A stretch of 64,000 nucleotides of DNA from Calditrichota bacterium (lineage in GTDB: Bacteria; Electryoneota; B3-LCP), in contig JAGVQJ010000048.1 of the NCBI GenBank assembly GCA_020051775.1, positions 1 through 64,000 of the forward strand. Direction: 5' to 3'. Shown piece after piece: positions 9,190 through 19,492 of the stretch (within the stretch, counting starts at the first letter, position 1; each line of letters begins with the position of its first letter). The position numbers and the translations under genes were made by a program. Below the pieces are notes generated by a model, which saw nothing but the letters and a program-made list of their open reading frames with translations, ran no database searches and had not been told where the DNA came from.

Positions 9190-11337
9190 TCATTTGAGCG
9201 AAACCATCTTCAGAGTCGAGGCACAATTTCCAACCGTCAACCGGGCAAGATAGACACCCGAGGATAAATCCGACCCATCGAAGGTGACCTCGTGGGAACC
9301 GGCTTCCCTCCAACCATTAACCAGGGTCGTTACCAGTCTCCCGGCAGTGTCGTAGACCTTCAGGCGGACAAGGCTGCTTGTTGGTAGTTGGTAGTAGATA
9401 GCGGTGGAAGCATTAAAGGGGTTGGGATGGGAGGAGTGAAGGATGAAGGATGAAGGATAAATTTCTTGGGGATTAACACTTTCGACTCTCAACTCATCGC
9501 CCGAATTAGTCCAGTGACTAAACCCTGAATCCTGAATCCCGGATCCGAGTTTCCCAAACATGAAGATGTCTTTGCTGGTGTCCGATCCCACTACGGCATA
9601 AGCGTTATAATGATAGACACCCATCGAGGCTGAGCCGGGTACGGCTTGCAAACGCACCGGAGCCAGGATCGTACTCGCAGGTACGGTGACTGTTACCGGC
9701 CCTAAGACCGGGCCGAAGGTGCTGCTGTCAGGCAGGGTAACGTCGCACCAGACCAGTGCATTATAAGGCGAAGGATCGTGATTACTCAGGCGCAAAGTGT
9801 AATCCATACTGCCACCTTCTGTCTGGATCAAATACGGAAATTCGTGCGGAGTGAGAAGAACGCTAATGGGGAACCGCTGCTCGTAGTTGAAAGCTCCCAT
9901 GTCGGAACGGGTGCCGTCGGGATCTAAAGAATCGGGGTGGCCGGCATCAATACAGGGGCTACCCCACAATAGCCGGTAGTCGTCGTGATGCGGATCAACG
10001 AAAAGCGGATCGCTATCAATCATACTGAGGCCAGGCCAACCGGATTGAATATCGCAATAGCTTGCGTTCAAACTGCAAACCGGGGAGGTAATATAAATTT
10101 CGGGATCGCTGTTGTTCCAGAGTATGCTGTTTTCAAGAGTGGTTTCGTTCGGAGCATTGCCATGTATCCTTAACGAACCACCACTTTCATTTGAAATATT
10201 AGATACAAAACTGTTTTTGTAGATTATTGAACTGCATCCATAGGAATAAAAACCCCCACCAAAGCCCGCAGTATTGCGGGCAAAGATATTGTTTCGCACG
10301 ATGGGGGTTGTGAATTCTGTGCAATAGACTCCACCGCCACAGTAGGCCGTATGATTCCAAAGCAGGAAATTATTCTCAACAATTGGCGACCCATTCGACC
10401 AAAGAAAAATACCTCCTCCGCCGTTAAAAGGACCGACAGCGTTATTGAATTTAATAATGTTTCCTTTTATTAGAGGGCTACAATGATAAGAAAAAATACC
10501 CCCCCCGCTCCCTGCATTTTGAGCTTCGTTGCCAGTGATGCAATTATTTATGATTTGTGCATTGCTCCATCTCAAGTATACCCCGCCTCCCTGATCGCCC
10601 TTATTGTGAACTATAATATTGTTGTAGGCAAAAATTTCTGACGTGTCAGCTGCTGAGATCCCCCCGCTATTATTATTGATGATGACATTATTGCATATCA
10701 CTGCATCAGCGTTCCTTTGACACCGAATCCCGGCATCAAAATCCGCTATATTATCAATTACTAAATTATAGGCGATCAGGAGATCAGATAAATCGGCACA
10801 AATGGCTCCGCCATATTGAGCTGAATTTCTTTTGAACTTGCAATGAAGAATTTTACAATCAGCTCCCATGGTACTGTAAATAGCACCCCCGCGATACACT
10901 GCATGACAGCTATCGAACCAGCAATTTTCGATGGTGGCACTAGTTGAAACCGAGTAAATAGCACCACCATAATTTGCCGATCCGTGACGAAAACGGCAAT
11001 AGGCGAAACATGAAGAATCCGAGGCGTTATTCAGAAGAATGCCTTTCCAATGGCCGTTGGGCGAGGCAACCTCAAAAAGGATTGAATCCTGCAGGTTGCC
11101 GATGGCGGTTATTAAGGAACCGGTTTGCACTTGGAATTGGACATTGGCAGCAAACAGTACTTTTACACCCGGTTCAATTGACAGCGACTGCCCCGTTGGA
11201 ACGACAATCTCCCCCGTCACCAATACCGTATCCACATCCCACACGCCGGAGACGTTCCCGGTTACGGTGATGTGATCCGCGATGGCCTGGTTGGTAACCA
11301 GCCTAAAAATTAGCAGAGAGATGAAAAGCCGCAGCAT
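9190..11337 (-). CDS. Right-handed parallel beta-helix protein with T9SS-type C-terminal sorting domain
   Basis: Repeated NNxIxxNxAxxGGGIY beta-helix motifs; C-term HPNPFNASTAIYYQLPTSSLVRLKVYDTAGRLVTTLVNGWREAGSHEVTFDGSDLSSGVYLARL. Confidence 0.9.
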   Translation of the reverse strand: MLRLFISLLIFRLVTNQAIADHITVTGNVSGVWDVDTVLVTGEIVVPTGQSLSIEPGVKVLFAANVQFQVQTGSLITAIGNLQDSILFEVASPNGHWKGILLNNASDSSCFAYCRFRHGSANYGGAIYSVSTSATIENCWFDSCHAVYRGGAIYSTMGADCKILHCKFKRNSAQYGGAICADLSDLLIAYNLVIDNIADFDAGIRCQRNADAVICNNVIINNNSGGISAADTSEIFAYNNIIVHNKGDQGGGVYLRWSNAQIINNCITGNEAQNAGSGGGIFSYHCSPLIKGNIIKFNNAVGPFNGGGGIFLWSNGSPIVENNFLLWNHTAYCGGGVYCTEFTTPIVRNNIFARNTAGFGGGFYSYGCSSIIYKNSFVSNISNESGGSLRIHGNAPNETTLENSILWNNSDPEIYITSPVCSLNASYCDIQSGWPGLSMIDSDPLFVDPHHDDYRLLWGSPCIDAGHPDSLDPDGTRSDMGAFNYEQRFPISVLLTPHEFPYLIQTEGGSMDYTLRLSNHDPSPYNALVWCDVTLPDSSTFGPVLGPVTVTVPASTILAPVRLQAVPGSASMGVYHYNAYAVVGSDTSKDIFMFGKLGSGIQDSGFSHWTNSGDELRVESVNPQEIYPSSFILHSSHPNPFNASTAIYYQLPTSSLVRLKVYDTAGRLVTTLVNGWREAGSHEVTFDGSDLSSGVYLARLTVGNCASTLKMVSLK

Positions 11338-11576
11338 ATTAACCTCCTGGCTTGGGACATATTACTCAAAGGTAACTATACTTTCGGTTAAAATCAAGCG
11401 CAATTTTTTGCACCACGCCTAAATATTCATTTTTGGGAGGGATAACAAGGCGGATATTGGATTAGGAATGAGCATCCAAGGAGGTTTACTTTGAGAGACG
11501 GAAATAATACCATCCCTGTATCTCAAGTTCGGAAGATTTTACACGATATCTATTGTGGGCGAATCTTGAGTAATGT

Positions 11577-11993
11577 CTACTTTACGAGACGCTCGATATG
11601 TCGAGATAGGTCATCAAGACTGAACGGTTTGGGCAGGAATCCGTCGGCATTGTATTGCTGAATTTTACGCTTTACGGAGTCGTTGTAGCATCCGGACATC
11701 AGCAACACGGGAAGGTCAGGTCGTTGAGCTTTTACCCTTCGTAAAAGATCCAGACCGGAACTGCCTGGCATCTGGATGTCGCTGATGACTAAATCTACCC
11801 GAATGTTTACCAGTTTTTGCAGGGCTTGGTCGGCATCTGAAGCCAGTATGGGGTGATAGCCCAAATAATCTACCATCTGCTCCATCAACTCGCGCATAGC
11901 ATTATCATCATCCACGACCAGAAAATTTTTTCTCGATTGCCGTGATCGGCTGTAATCCCGGCGAATTCGCGCGTTTGGCATAGATGCATCCAT
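11577..11993 (-). CDS. Single-domain response regulator (receiver)
   Basis: FLVVDDDNAMRELMEQMV, DLVISDIQMPGSSGLDLLRRV, PVLLMSG, FLPKPFS. Confidence 0.92.
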   Translation of the reverse strand: MDASMPNARIRRDYSRSRQSRKNFLVVDDDNAMRELMEQMVDYLGYHPILASDADQALQKLVNIRVDLVISDIQMPGSSGLDLLRRVKAQRPDLPVLLMSGCYNDSVKRKIQQYNADGFLPKPFSLDDLSRHIERLVK

Positions 11994-12200
11994 CTTGTCT
12001 CCTTTCAGTCATCCTACAAAACCTACCCTAAGGCATCGTATATCATACATCAGATCCTTGCGCAATCTTGGATGACCGCAAATAATGTACCATAGTTAAC
12101 ATTGCGATGGTTGTACGAAATTCTACGAATTTCATTTGACCAAAAGGAAAGAAAGTTACTATGAGATAGTGCATAGATTGCAGAGTTAAAGGAGGATAAA

Positions 12201-12243
12201 ACACGACGGCCGACCCGTGGAACGATGGATCGGCCGTGTTTTG
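12201..12243 (-). terminator. Hairpin terminator, probably bidirectional
   Basis: ACACGaCGGCCGA...TCGGCCGTGTTTT just downstream of the minus-strand gene ending at 12277. Confidence 0.65.
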
Positions 12244-12276
12244 CTATGTATGCTGCACGTGATGATGATGGGGGGG

Positions 12277-13467
12277 CTATTTAACCAAAAGCGTTTTCTG
12301 GGTGTAGACAAATCCACCAGCTTTCATCTGCACCAAATAGAGACCGGAGGCAATGCCCTGGGCATTCCAGGAAACGCTGTGATAACCGGCATCCAGACGC
12401 TTATCAACCAGGGTAGTCACACGGCTGCCGAGAATGTTGTAAACCTCGATGCGCACCGAGGAAGCCTGGGGTAGACCGAATTGGAATTGCGCTGTTGGGT
12501 TGAAAGGGTTCGGATAAGGCGTCCCCAAAAAGAAGACATTGGGGATCTCTGCCACCGGTTCGGAGCCTTCCCAGCCAGAGGTTTCCCACCCCAGGAAGTC
12601 ATCCGGCAGCCCGTCTGCTCCTCCGGCTCCCTGTTTTTCGAAGGGGAAAGCATCCTGATGCACGATCTGATTGGGTTCCATGTCACCAACATGAGCACGG
12701 TAACCGTAAACGCCAGGCGGAGCACTCATGGGCACCGACTGAGTCATCTGACGGGTGAGGGTGGTATTAGCGGGCAGGTTCAGGTTCAAGCGCTGGAAAA
12801 TCGGCCCATAGATCGTGCCGTTGGGTAACATAACGTTGATCCAGACGTCGGTGAGCTGAGATTGAGTCGTGGTGTTGTGCACCTGGATAGTATATTGGAA
12901 ATTGCCGCCGCTTGGTCCAATCACAATCGGCGAGCCGGTGGGAATCAGGTCCACCGTAATGATAGGCGTGGAACCCAGAATTCGGTTCATCGTCGGTGGA
13001 AACTGTACCCCGTAAATCGTCGGCGCGTTCATGGGCGGCATCGAGTACTGGATAACCGATTCGGAGAAATATGTTCCCTGTATCGGTGTGGTGGCATGGA
13101 AAGCGCGCACATAACACAAACCGGTGCTTGTAGTTACAGTTCCCGGCAGGACGAACGTTCCGGCCGAAGGGGCTCCGCCGGTGATTCCCGCCTGGCAAGT
13201 TCCCATCAGCACGTCATCGCCGGTGGGAGCGCCCCAGAAACCGGGTTGAGTCGAAGGGTTATCCATGCCGTCTCCATCGGCGTCCCAGATCAATTGCAAT
13301 AGGGAGCCGACTGCCAGCGGTTGGCCGTTCTCATCAGCAACCACGCCGAAGAAGCCCGAAGCGTAGTTGGTCGCGGTAACCATAAATGGTTGGGCATGCA
13401 AGCCCAATACGATGAAGCCTAAGAGAATGAGCGGGAGCAGAATTAAAGGGAAAGTCATTTTTTTCAT
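12277..13467 (-). CDS. Secreted protein with T9SS C-terminal sorting domain
   Basis: Signal peptide; C-term YPNPFNPTAQFQFGLPQASSVRIEVYNILGSRVTTLVDKRLDAGYHSVSWNAQGIASGLYLVQM. Confidence 0.85.
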   Translation of the reverse strand: MKKMTFPLILLPLILLGFIVLGLHAQPFMVTATNYASGFFGVVADENGQPLAVGSLLQLIWDADGDGMDNPSTQPGFWGAPTGDDVLMGTCQAGITGGAPSAGTFVLPGTVTTSTGLCYVRAFHATTPIQGTYFSESVIQYSMPPMNAPTIYGVQFPPTMNRILGSTPIITVDLIPTGSPIVIGPSGGNFQYTIQVHNTTTQSQLTDVWINVMLPNGTIYGPIFQRLNLNLPANTTLTRQMTQSVPMSAPPGVYGYRAHVGDMEPNQIVHQDAFPFEKQGAGGADGLPDDFLGWETSGWEGSEPVAEIPNVFFLGTPYPNPFNPTAQFQFGLPQASSVRIEVYNILGSRVTTLVDKRLDAGYHSVSWNAQGIASGLYLVQMKAGGFVYTQKTLLVK

Positions 13468-14288
13468 TGTTCACCTCCTGAAATAACAGGAGCAGATGCA
13501 GGTACAACTGGCAGCAGTGCCGGAAAAGTACCCGAAACAGGGGTATTGGTTACCACTTCGGGTGTAGGTAACAATCCGGAGGCGCCCATGATGGGCTGTG
13601 GATAATTGGACCAATTGAAGCCTGTATGGCCGGGAGCCACGTAAAGCCAGTAGCCCTTTAAAGGTTCCAGTTGCGTTAAATTGCCTTGCCAGACACCGGT
13701 CTGGTTTTTCCAAGCGTATTGGAAGGAACCGTTCAGAGCGTCATAGCTCATGACCAGGTCGGATTGGAAGAGATAATTGCCGCCTGTAAAGCCGGTAAGT
13801 CCGGCCTGGGATAGTGGCGCGGGCGTCGCCCAAACGCTGCCTACGGCATTATAACCGGGAGTCATGGAACCCATAGCGTAAGATGGAGTTTCCACCACGT
13901 TGCCGAAGGTCATCAAAATCTGGGATTCCGGGTGAGTGGGTGGCACGTAAATCCAGTAGCTCTGGGTTTCGGAGAAGACGGTAAAATCCCCTTGCCAGGT
14001 GGAAGTGCCGGTATTATACCAAATCATCTGGAACTGGTTGGTGGTATGATCCCAACGCAGCACCTGGTCGGATTCGGAGGCGGTGGCGCCGCCGGTGAGT
14101 TGTCCGGCAAGCACATAGTTAACGCTCTTGTTGGCCGTTAACAACGGGAACGAGACCTGGGTGAATCCGCGAGGCACGTCTAACTTCCAGAAACCAACGG
14201 TGTTGGAAGGCCCGGATTCCGTCGCGTTCACCCGGCACAAGAAGCTTGCTAACAAGACCAGAACCGTGCCGGTAACCCGCCCTGACAT
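13464..14288 (-). CDS. Secreted hypothetical protein with two related internal domains
   Basis: Start refined to ATG at 14288 (MSGRVTGTVLVLLASFLCRVNA signal peptide, AGGAGTG Shine-Dalgarno); two similar segments (QMIWYNTGTSTWQGDFTVFSETQSYWIYV / QYAWKNQTGVWQGNLTQLEPLKGYWLYV); overlaps downstream gene by 4 nt. Confidence 0.7.
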   Translation of the reverse strand: MSGRVTGTVLVLLASFLCRVNATESGPSNTVGFWKLDVPRGFTQVSFPLLTANKSVNYVLAGQLTGGATASESDQVLRWDHTTNQFQMIWYNTGTSTWQGDFTVFSETQSYWIYVPPTHPESQILMTFGNVVETPSYAMGSMTPGYNAVGSVWATPAPLSQAGLTGFTGGNYLFQSDLVMSYDALNGSFQYAWKNQTGVWQGNLTQLEPLKGYWLYVAPGHTGFNWSNYPQPIMGASGLLPTPEVVTNTPVSGTFPALLPVVPASAPVISGGEQ

Positions 14289-14436
14289 GGTCACTCCTAT
14301 GGCATATTCCTGACAGTCGAAAGATAATATAAGATGAAATCTGCTCAAATGCAAGGATTATTTTAGTTCTTGTCCCGAATGTCGAAGCCGCATAATCCCT
14401 GCTATGGAAAAATCTGTCGCTGATTCAATAAAGCGC

Positions 14437-14955
14437 TCAGTGCGGGGCAACAGCCGTGCTGTCGAAGCTCAAGTCCTGATACTGGGCGGGATTCAGCTTA
14501 GGTGATTCTGCCGTAAAGGTTGCAATCGCCCAGATTTCTTCATCTTTAAGCGTGCCTTCATATTTCGGCATGCCGGACATTTTGATGCCGTTTTTTACGA
14601 TCCAGAAAAGTTGGGGAACAGACCATTCATTAGCCTCCTTGGTCAGATCCGGCGCCTGGGGATACATACTGGTGGCGCCGGGCTTGATACCCGGGGCGCC
14701 GTGACAGCCCTGGCATCGCTGGGAATAAAGGCGCGCTCCGGCGCGAAGGGTGGCTGGCTCCTGCACGGTCGCGGGAGTTTGCAGACCAGAAGCATGGTGT
14801 GCCACGGAGCGATCCAGAGTGAGATCCAACACTGAAAGCGTGAGGGCATTGTGGTGAGCAGTAGCGCCGATATTGTACCAACCGGACAGTAAGTAGGCGT
14901 AGCACACCAGAGCAACCCCCACCAGCGTGAGGACCACAGTAGACAATGTTTTCAT
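14437..14955 (-). CDS. Monoheme c-type cytochrome
   Basis: N-terminal TM/signal; single CQGCHGAPG heme motif; IKMSGMPKYEGTLKDEEIWAIATF. Confidence 0.85.
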   Translation of the reverse strand: MKTLSTVVLTLVGVALVCYAYLLSGWYNIGATAHHNALTLSVLDLTLDRSVAHHASGLQTPATVQEPATLRAGARLYSQRCQGCHGAPGIKPGATSMYPQAPDLTKEANEWSVPQLFWIVKNGIKMSGMPKYEGTLKDEEIWAIATFTAESPKLNPAQYQDLSFDSTAVAPH

Positions 14956-15227
14956 GAGACTTTTCCCCGACTAATCGAAGATGACAGCCAATTTGTTATT
15001 ATTTAGACTATACGGTAAGAATCCGGGTATATTGGGACGTGGCGGGTAACGTCTTCACTTTCAACCCTAACCTGTGTAATCATTGTCGGAGTGATTTTTC
15101 GATTTCTACTCCCCAAGCGTTCAGCATCTCCCCCATTTCTGCTTGAACTGAGCATTGTGAATCCTTATATTATAGTTTTCCCCTTCTGCCAAATCTGGCG
15201 CCATGCTAAACTGGGATAATCCGATCC

Positions 15228-15878
15228 ATGCCGTCCACAAGTAGTAAACTTCTGTGGGTGATTCTCTTCGCCGCCGCGATGGCCTACCTGGAATCAGCGG
15301 TAGTGGTTTATCTGCGGGCTCTCTATTACCCGCACGGGTTTGATTTTCCTCTCGTCATGGCGCCGCTGGACGCCGTCCTGGCTGTCGAGATCGGCCGTGA
15401 AGCCGCTACGATCGTCATGTTGGTGGCGATCGGCATCCTGTGCGGACGCAGTCCCCTGGAACGATTCGCTTGGGTGATGCTGTCGTTCGGAATCTGGGAC
15501 ATTATGTATTACGTTTGGCTCAAGGTCTTTATTGATTGGCCTGCGTCGCTGCTGACATGGGATATATTATTTCTGATCCCCGTGCCCTGGATCGGGCCGG
15601 TGCTCGCGCCGGTGCTGGTATCTCTGGCGTTAATCGGCGCGGGATTGTGGATCATAATCGCGATAGCTCGCAGCATTGTCTTAAAGCTGCCGTGGTGGGC
15701 ATGGTGGGCGGAGATCGGGGCGGGGTTGATCATCATTATTTCCTTTGTCCTGGATGTAAAGCAAGTCGTGGCGGGAGGCTACCCGCATCCATTCCGTTGG
15801 GAGATCTTTCTTGCAGGATTAATAGGTGGGTTGGGCGTTTTTGTGGCAACAGTACGAAAGGTGAAGCTCAAAAAATAA
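15228..15878 (+). CDS. Hypothetical integral membrane protein
   Basis: 216 aa, about six hydrophobic segments. Confidence 0.7.
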   Translation: MPSTSSKLLWVILFAAAMAYLESAVVVYLRALYYPHGFDFPLVMAPLDAVLAVEIGREAATIVMLVAIGILCGRSPLERFAWVMLSFGIWDIMYYVWLKVFIDWPASLLTWDILFLIPVPWIGPVLAPVLVSLALIGAGLWIIIAIARSIVLKLPWWAWWAEIGAGLIIIISFVLDVKQVVAGGYPHPFRWEIFLAGLIGGLGVFVATVRKVKLKK

Positions 15879-15879
15879 T

Positions 15880-15914
15880 TTCATCCTTCATCCTTCATTC
15901 CTCATCCTTTTATG
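15880..15914. repeat. Heptad tandem repeat TTCATCC/TTCATCC/TTCATTC/CTCATCC/TTTTATG
   Basis: Direct reading. Confidence 0.7.
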
Positions 15915-16577
15915 ATTCCAGAATATCTCACAAATTACCTAAAGACTTTAAGCGCCCAGAACCGCCGGCTTTTTGATTCGCCGCTGGTCTGGTTATTCGA
16001 TCCGCCGGAGCTGCCCCTGGATCCCCGCAGTCAGTTTCCCACCCTGCAGCGAACTTTTCTGGAGATCGGATTCGGGCACGGTGAAGTACTGGAAGAGTTG
16101 GTCGTTCGCCATTCGAATACGGCTTTCGTGGGGATCGAGCGCCGACCCTTTCGCGTGCGTAAAGCATTGAAACGGCTGCAGCGCGCAGGCGTCTCCAATG
16201 TTGCGCTGATTCGTGCTAACCTGGATTTGGTTGACCGGCCGTTATTCGTCGAAAACAGCTTTGACGGGATCCTGGTCAACCACCCCGATCCCTGGCCTAA
16301 ACGACGACACGAACGCCATCGCTTTTTCCAACCGGCCAGGATGGATTGGTTGGCGAGTATTCTCTCCCCCGGTGGACAGATCGAGGTGACCAGCGACCAA
16401 GCGGCCTACTTCTTCACGATTCTGCATTTATTCGAGACCGATGCGCGCTTTGATAGCCTTCTGCCGCCGCCCTTTTATACAGCCGAGCAGGAACCGGGAC
16501 GGCCTGTCAGCCGATTCGAAAGACATAAACGCGCTGCCGGAGAGATAGTACGGTTGCTGCGATTCAGGAAAATATAA
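15912..16577 (+). CDS. trmB: tRNA (guanine-N7-)-methyltransferase
   Basis: FLEIGFGHGEVLEELVVRHSNTAFVGIERR; FDGILVNHPDPWPKRRHERHRFFQP. Confidence 0.95.
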   Translation: MIPEYLTNYLKTLSAQNRRLFDSPLVWLFDPPELPLDPRSQFPTLQRTFLEIGFGHGEVLEELVVRHSNTAFVGIERRPFRVRKALKRLQRAGVSNVALIRANLDLVDRPLFVENSFDGILVNHPDPWPKRRHERHRFFQPARMDWLASILSPGGQIEVTSDQAAYFFTILHLFETDARFDSLLPPPFYTAEQEPGRPVSRFERHKRAAGEIVRLLRFRKI

Positions 16578-16578
16578 C

Positions 16579-17487
16579 ATGGAAAATCAAGCGCAATTCT
16601 TCCGCACGGTTTTTATCAGCAATCCCCGCTCAGGCTCGATGGGCAACAAGCGCAGTTTGATTCGCTTGATTGATCGCGTCTGGGGCGGAGCGAAAAAGCA
16701 TTATTCCATTCTGGTAACCACTCGGGCAGGGGAAGGCGAACGCCTGGCCAGAGAAGAGGCCGGCCGTGGCGCGGACCTGATTGTGGCCGTAGGTGGCGAT
16801 GGCACGCTGAACGAGGTAGTGCGCGGAGTATTGGGCACAAAAGCGGTCGTGGGTTTGCTGCCGGCCGGTTCGGGGAACGGTTTCGCCCGGCATTTCAATA
16901 TTCCTTTAAATCTGACCAAAGCCTGCCAGGGATTACTGCATCCCCGAGTCGTTCAATGCGATGTCGGCGTGGCTTCGGATAGGATTTTCATCGTCACGTT
17001 TGGCTGTGGTGTGGATGCTTCCATCAGCGACCGCTATCAGCACAGCACAGTGCGCGGTATGTTCTCCTATTTTTATCACGGTATCAGAGCATTCACTGAT
17101 TACCAAGGTATCGAAACACAGGTGCACGCCAACGGGCAACTCTTTTATGCCGGTCGCCCCCTGCTGTTGACGCTGGCAAACGTGCGAGGCTATGGCGGGG
17201 GTACAATCATTGCCCCGAACGCCAGCACCAGCGATGGATTATTAGATTTGGTTGCATTGAATTCTCTCGGACTTAAAGAAAGTATACTTCACTTGCGCGA
17301 GCTATTCAACGGAAGAATAGATGAAATCCCCGGCTATCATCATACTCAAATCCGTGAGGCTGTCATCGAACGCGCTCAAGATGGCGTCATTCACCTGGAC
17401 GGCGATCCCTATCCTGGAGATCGGGAAATTCGCATCCGCACCATACCCCAAGCCATTCCTCTGGCGCTGCCGGAGTATGGGCTTTAA
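16579..17487 (+). CDS. Diacylglycerol/lipid kinase family protein (DagK/YegS-like)
   Basis: ADLIVAVGGDGTLNEVVRGVLGTKAVVGLLPAGSGNGFARHF. Confidence 0.93.
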   Translation: MENQAQFFRTVFISNPRSGSMGNKRSLIRLIDRVWGGAKKHYSILVTTRAGEGERLAREEAGRGADLIVAVGGDGTLNEVVRGVLGTKAVVGLLPAGSGNGFARHFNIPLNLTKACQGLLHPRVVQCDVGVASDRIFIVTFGCGVDASISDRYQHSTVRGMFSYFYHGIRAFTDYQGIETQVHANGQLFYAGRPLLLTLANVRGYGGGTIIAPNASTSDGLLDLVALNSLGLKESILHLRELFNGRIDEIPGYHHTQIREAVIERAQDGVIHLDGDPYPGDREIRIRTIPQAIPLALPEYGL

Positions 17488-17631
17488 TCCGTGTAATCAT
17501 CACGATCACATCGGTAAAACAATTTTAGCGCTTGTTTCCACTTGACTTTCAGAGAAAACCTGCTTAGATTATGAACCGAGTCCGGCAAACACTCAGGCCG
17601 GCGGACTAACCTGGTTAAAAGGGAGTTCACC

Positions 17632-18102
17632 ATGAAATGGATAGCGAGGGCGGCGGCGACCAGTGTCTGTCTGGTCTTGTTAGCAGGGACCGGATGGGCT
17701 CTGCTGCCGAATTTTACCAAAGTGGATCTGATCCAACAGTCGGAAAGCATCGTGATGGGAACAGTTCTGGAAGTTAATTCTTCCTGGTCTGTAGATCACT
17801 CCGGGATTTTTACATACGTGCGGCTCGAGATCCGAGATCAGTTCAAAGGGCAACCGGTTGGGCAGGAAATCACCCTGCAAATTCCCGGTGGGCGCGTGGG
17901 CGAAATCACTCAGGTGGTTAGTGATGCGCCCAGCTTTGACGTGGGGCAGCAGGTTCTGGTTCATGTGTACACCCAGGATACCGGTTATCCTGGAGTGTAT
18001 GGATGGGAGAAGGGCAGCTTAACCGTTATGGGTGAGGCTATCCCCGATTACAATATGACCATAGAACAGTTCCGCCACCTGGTGGAAACAACCGCGAAGT
18101 AA
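17632..18102 (+). CDS. Secreted hypothetical protein encoded next to a matrixin protease
   Basis: Signal peptide ARAAATSVCLVLLAGTGWA; conserved-looking domain FKGQPVGQEITLQIPGG. Confidence 0.6.
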   Translation: MKWIARAAATSVCLVLLAGTGWALLPNFTKVDLIQQSESIVMGTVLEVNSSWSVDHSGIFTYVRLEIRDQFKGQPVGQEITLQIPGGRVGEITQVVSDAPSFDVGQQVLVHVYTQDTGYPGVYGWEKGSLTVMGEAIPDYNMTIEQFRHLVETTAK

Positions 18103-18120
18103 CCGGAAAGGAGATCAATC

Positions 18121-19401
18121 ATGATAAAACGAAACATTCCGGCCGCAGTCTTATGGGCCCTGGCCATCCTGCTGGCAGCAGGTTCAGTCCAGGCATACGT
18201 CCTGGAAGGATTCGACTGGTTATATTTAGGTTCAAGTCCTACGGTGGAACTGAAAATCAACCCAAACTGCGCTGACCCCTCTGCACCCAATGATTTACAG
18301 GCAATCCAGAACTGTTTCACCACTTGGACCAACTGCCCGGCTAACTTCAACTTTGCCTACAGTGGACCATGCACCAATACCAATTACATTGCCAATAATA
18401 TCAATGAAATGTGCTGGAATCCGGGATCCAGCGGCGGCGCCCTGGCTACTACGTATATGTGGTATCAGGGTAGCAACATGACTGAATCTGACTGCGTTTT
18501 CTGGGATAGTTGGACCTGGAGCACTTCATCCCCCAGTTTTACGCAGTTTGACGTCGAAAGCGTAGCCTTGCACGAATTGGGACACACCGTGGGATTGGGG
18601 CATTCTCAATTTTCACAAGCGGTGATGTGGCCCACCATCAGCAACGGTGAAGTTCAGCGGGTTTTGGATCAGGACGACCTCAACGGCATCATCGCCATTT
18701 ATGGGATACCTGCCGCTCCTTTCCTGGACGTCACCATGACGCCGGTCAATCCACCTATCGTCGTGCCGGCTCAGGGCGGCACATTCCAGTTTAACGCCTC
18801 AGTGATCAACTGGGGCCCCGCGCAACCCTTCTATGTCTGGGCACGGATCAAGTATCCGAATGGAACCTATACTACTCCGACCATTGGTCCAGTCATCATC
18901 AATCCGCCCGTGTGGACAAACGTGACTCGCCTGCGCATGCAGAACGTGCCGAGCACCTGGCCATCAGGTCAATACACGTACCTGGGGTATGGCGCTGTCA
19001 CGGTCACTTATCCGGCACTCGACAGCTCTTCCTTTACTTTTACTAAATCAGCGATTTCCGATGGCGGTCCGACCGTGTGGGACGCTGTTTGCTCGGGAGA
19101 ACCCTTCTCCGGAGAAGTGGTTGCCAACTTCTCCCCCACGACATACAATGTCGTTCAGGTTTCACCCAATCCTTTCAATCCCACGACCTCCATCCATTAC
19201 CAGTTAACAGTGAATAGTCGAGTTAGTTTGCAGGTGTATAACCAGGCTGGGAAACTGGTGACAGTGCTGGTTGATGGCAATAGAGAAGCCGGAACACATC
19301 AAGTGATCTTCGATGGTTCGCAATTGTCCTCGGGGATCTACTTCTACACCCTTAGGGCGGGCAATCAGACCGCGACCGGTAAAATGACTCTGATGAAGTG
19401 A
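18121..19401 (+). CDS. Matrixin-type metalloprotease with T9SS C-terminal sorting domain
   Basis: HELGHTVGLGHSQFSQAVMWP zinc motif; C-term NPFNPTTSIHYQLTVNSRVSLQVYNQAGKLVTVLVDGNREAGTHQVIFDG. Confidence 0.92.
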   Translation: MIKRNIPAAVLWALAILLAAGSVQAYVLEGFDWLYLGSSPTVELKINPNCADPSAPNDLQAIQNCFTTWTNCPANFNFAYSGPCTNTNYIANNINEMCWNPGSSGGALATTYMWYQGSNMTESDCVFWDSWTWSTSSPSFTQFDVESVALHELGHTVGLGHSQFSQAVMWPTISNGEVQRVLDQDDLNGIIAIYGIPAAPFLDVTMTPVNPPIVVPAQGGTFQFNASVINWGPAQPFYVWARIKYPNGTYTTPTIGPVIINPPVWTNVTRLRMQNVPSTWPSGQYTYLGYGAVTVTYPALDSSSFTFTKSAISDGGPTVWDAVCSGEPFSGEVVANFSPTTYNVVQVSPNPFNPTTSIHYQLTVNSRVSLQVYNQAGKLVTVLVDGNREAGTHQVIFDGSQLSSGIYFYTLRAGNQTATGKMTLMK

Positions 19402-19431
19402 GCCGTCGCTTCAAAATCGCTGAATAGACGA

Positions 19432-19453
19432 GGGGCACGGCGTTTCGTGCCCC
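19432..19453. repeat. REP-like/terminator hairpin
   Basis: GGGGCACG GCGTTT CGTGCCCC. Confidence 0.6.
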
Positions 19454-19492
19454 TGCGTTTAATGAGCATATCTTGCATAATCGGATCGTATC

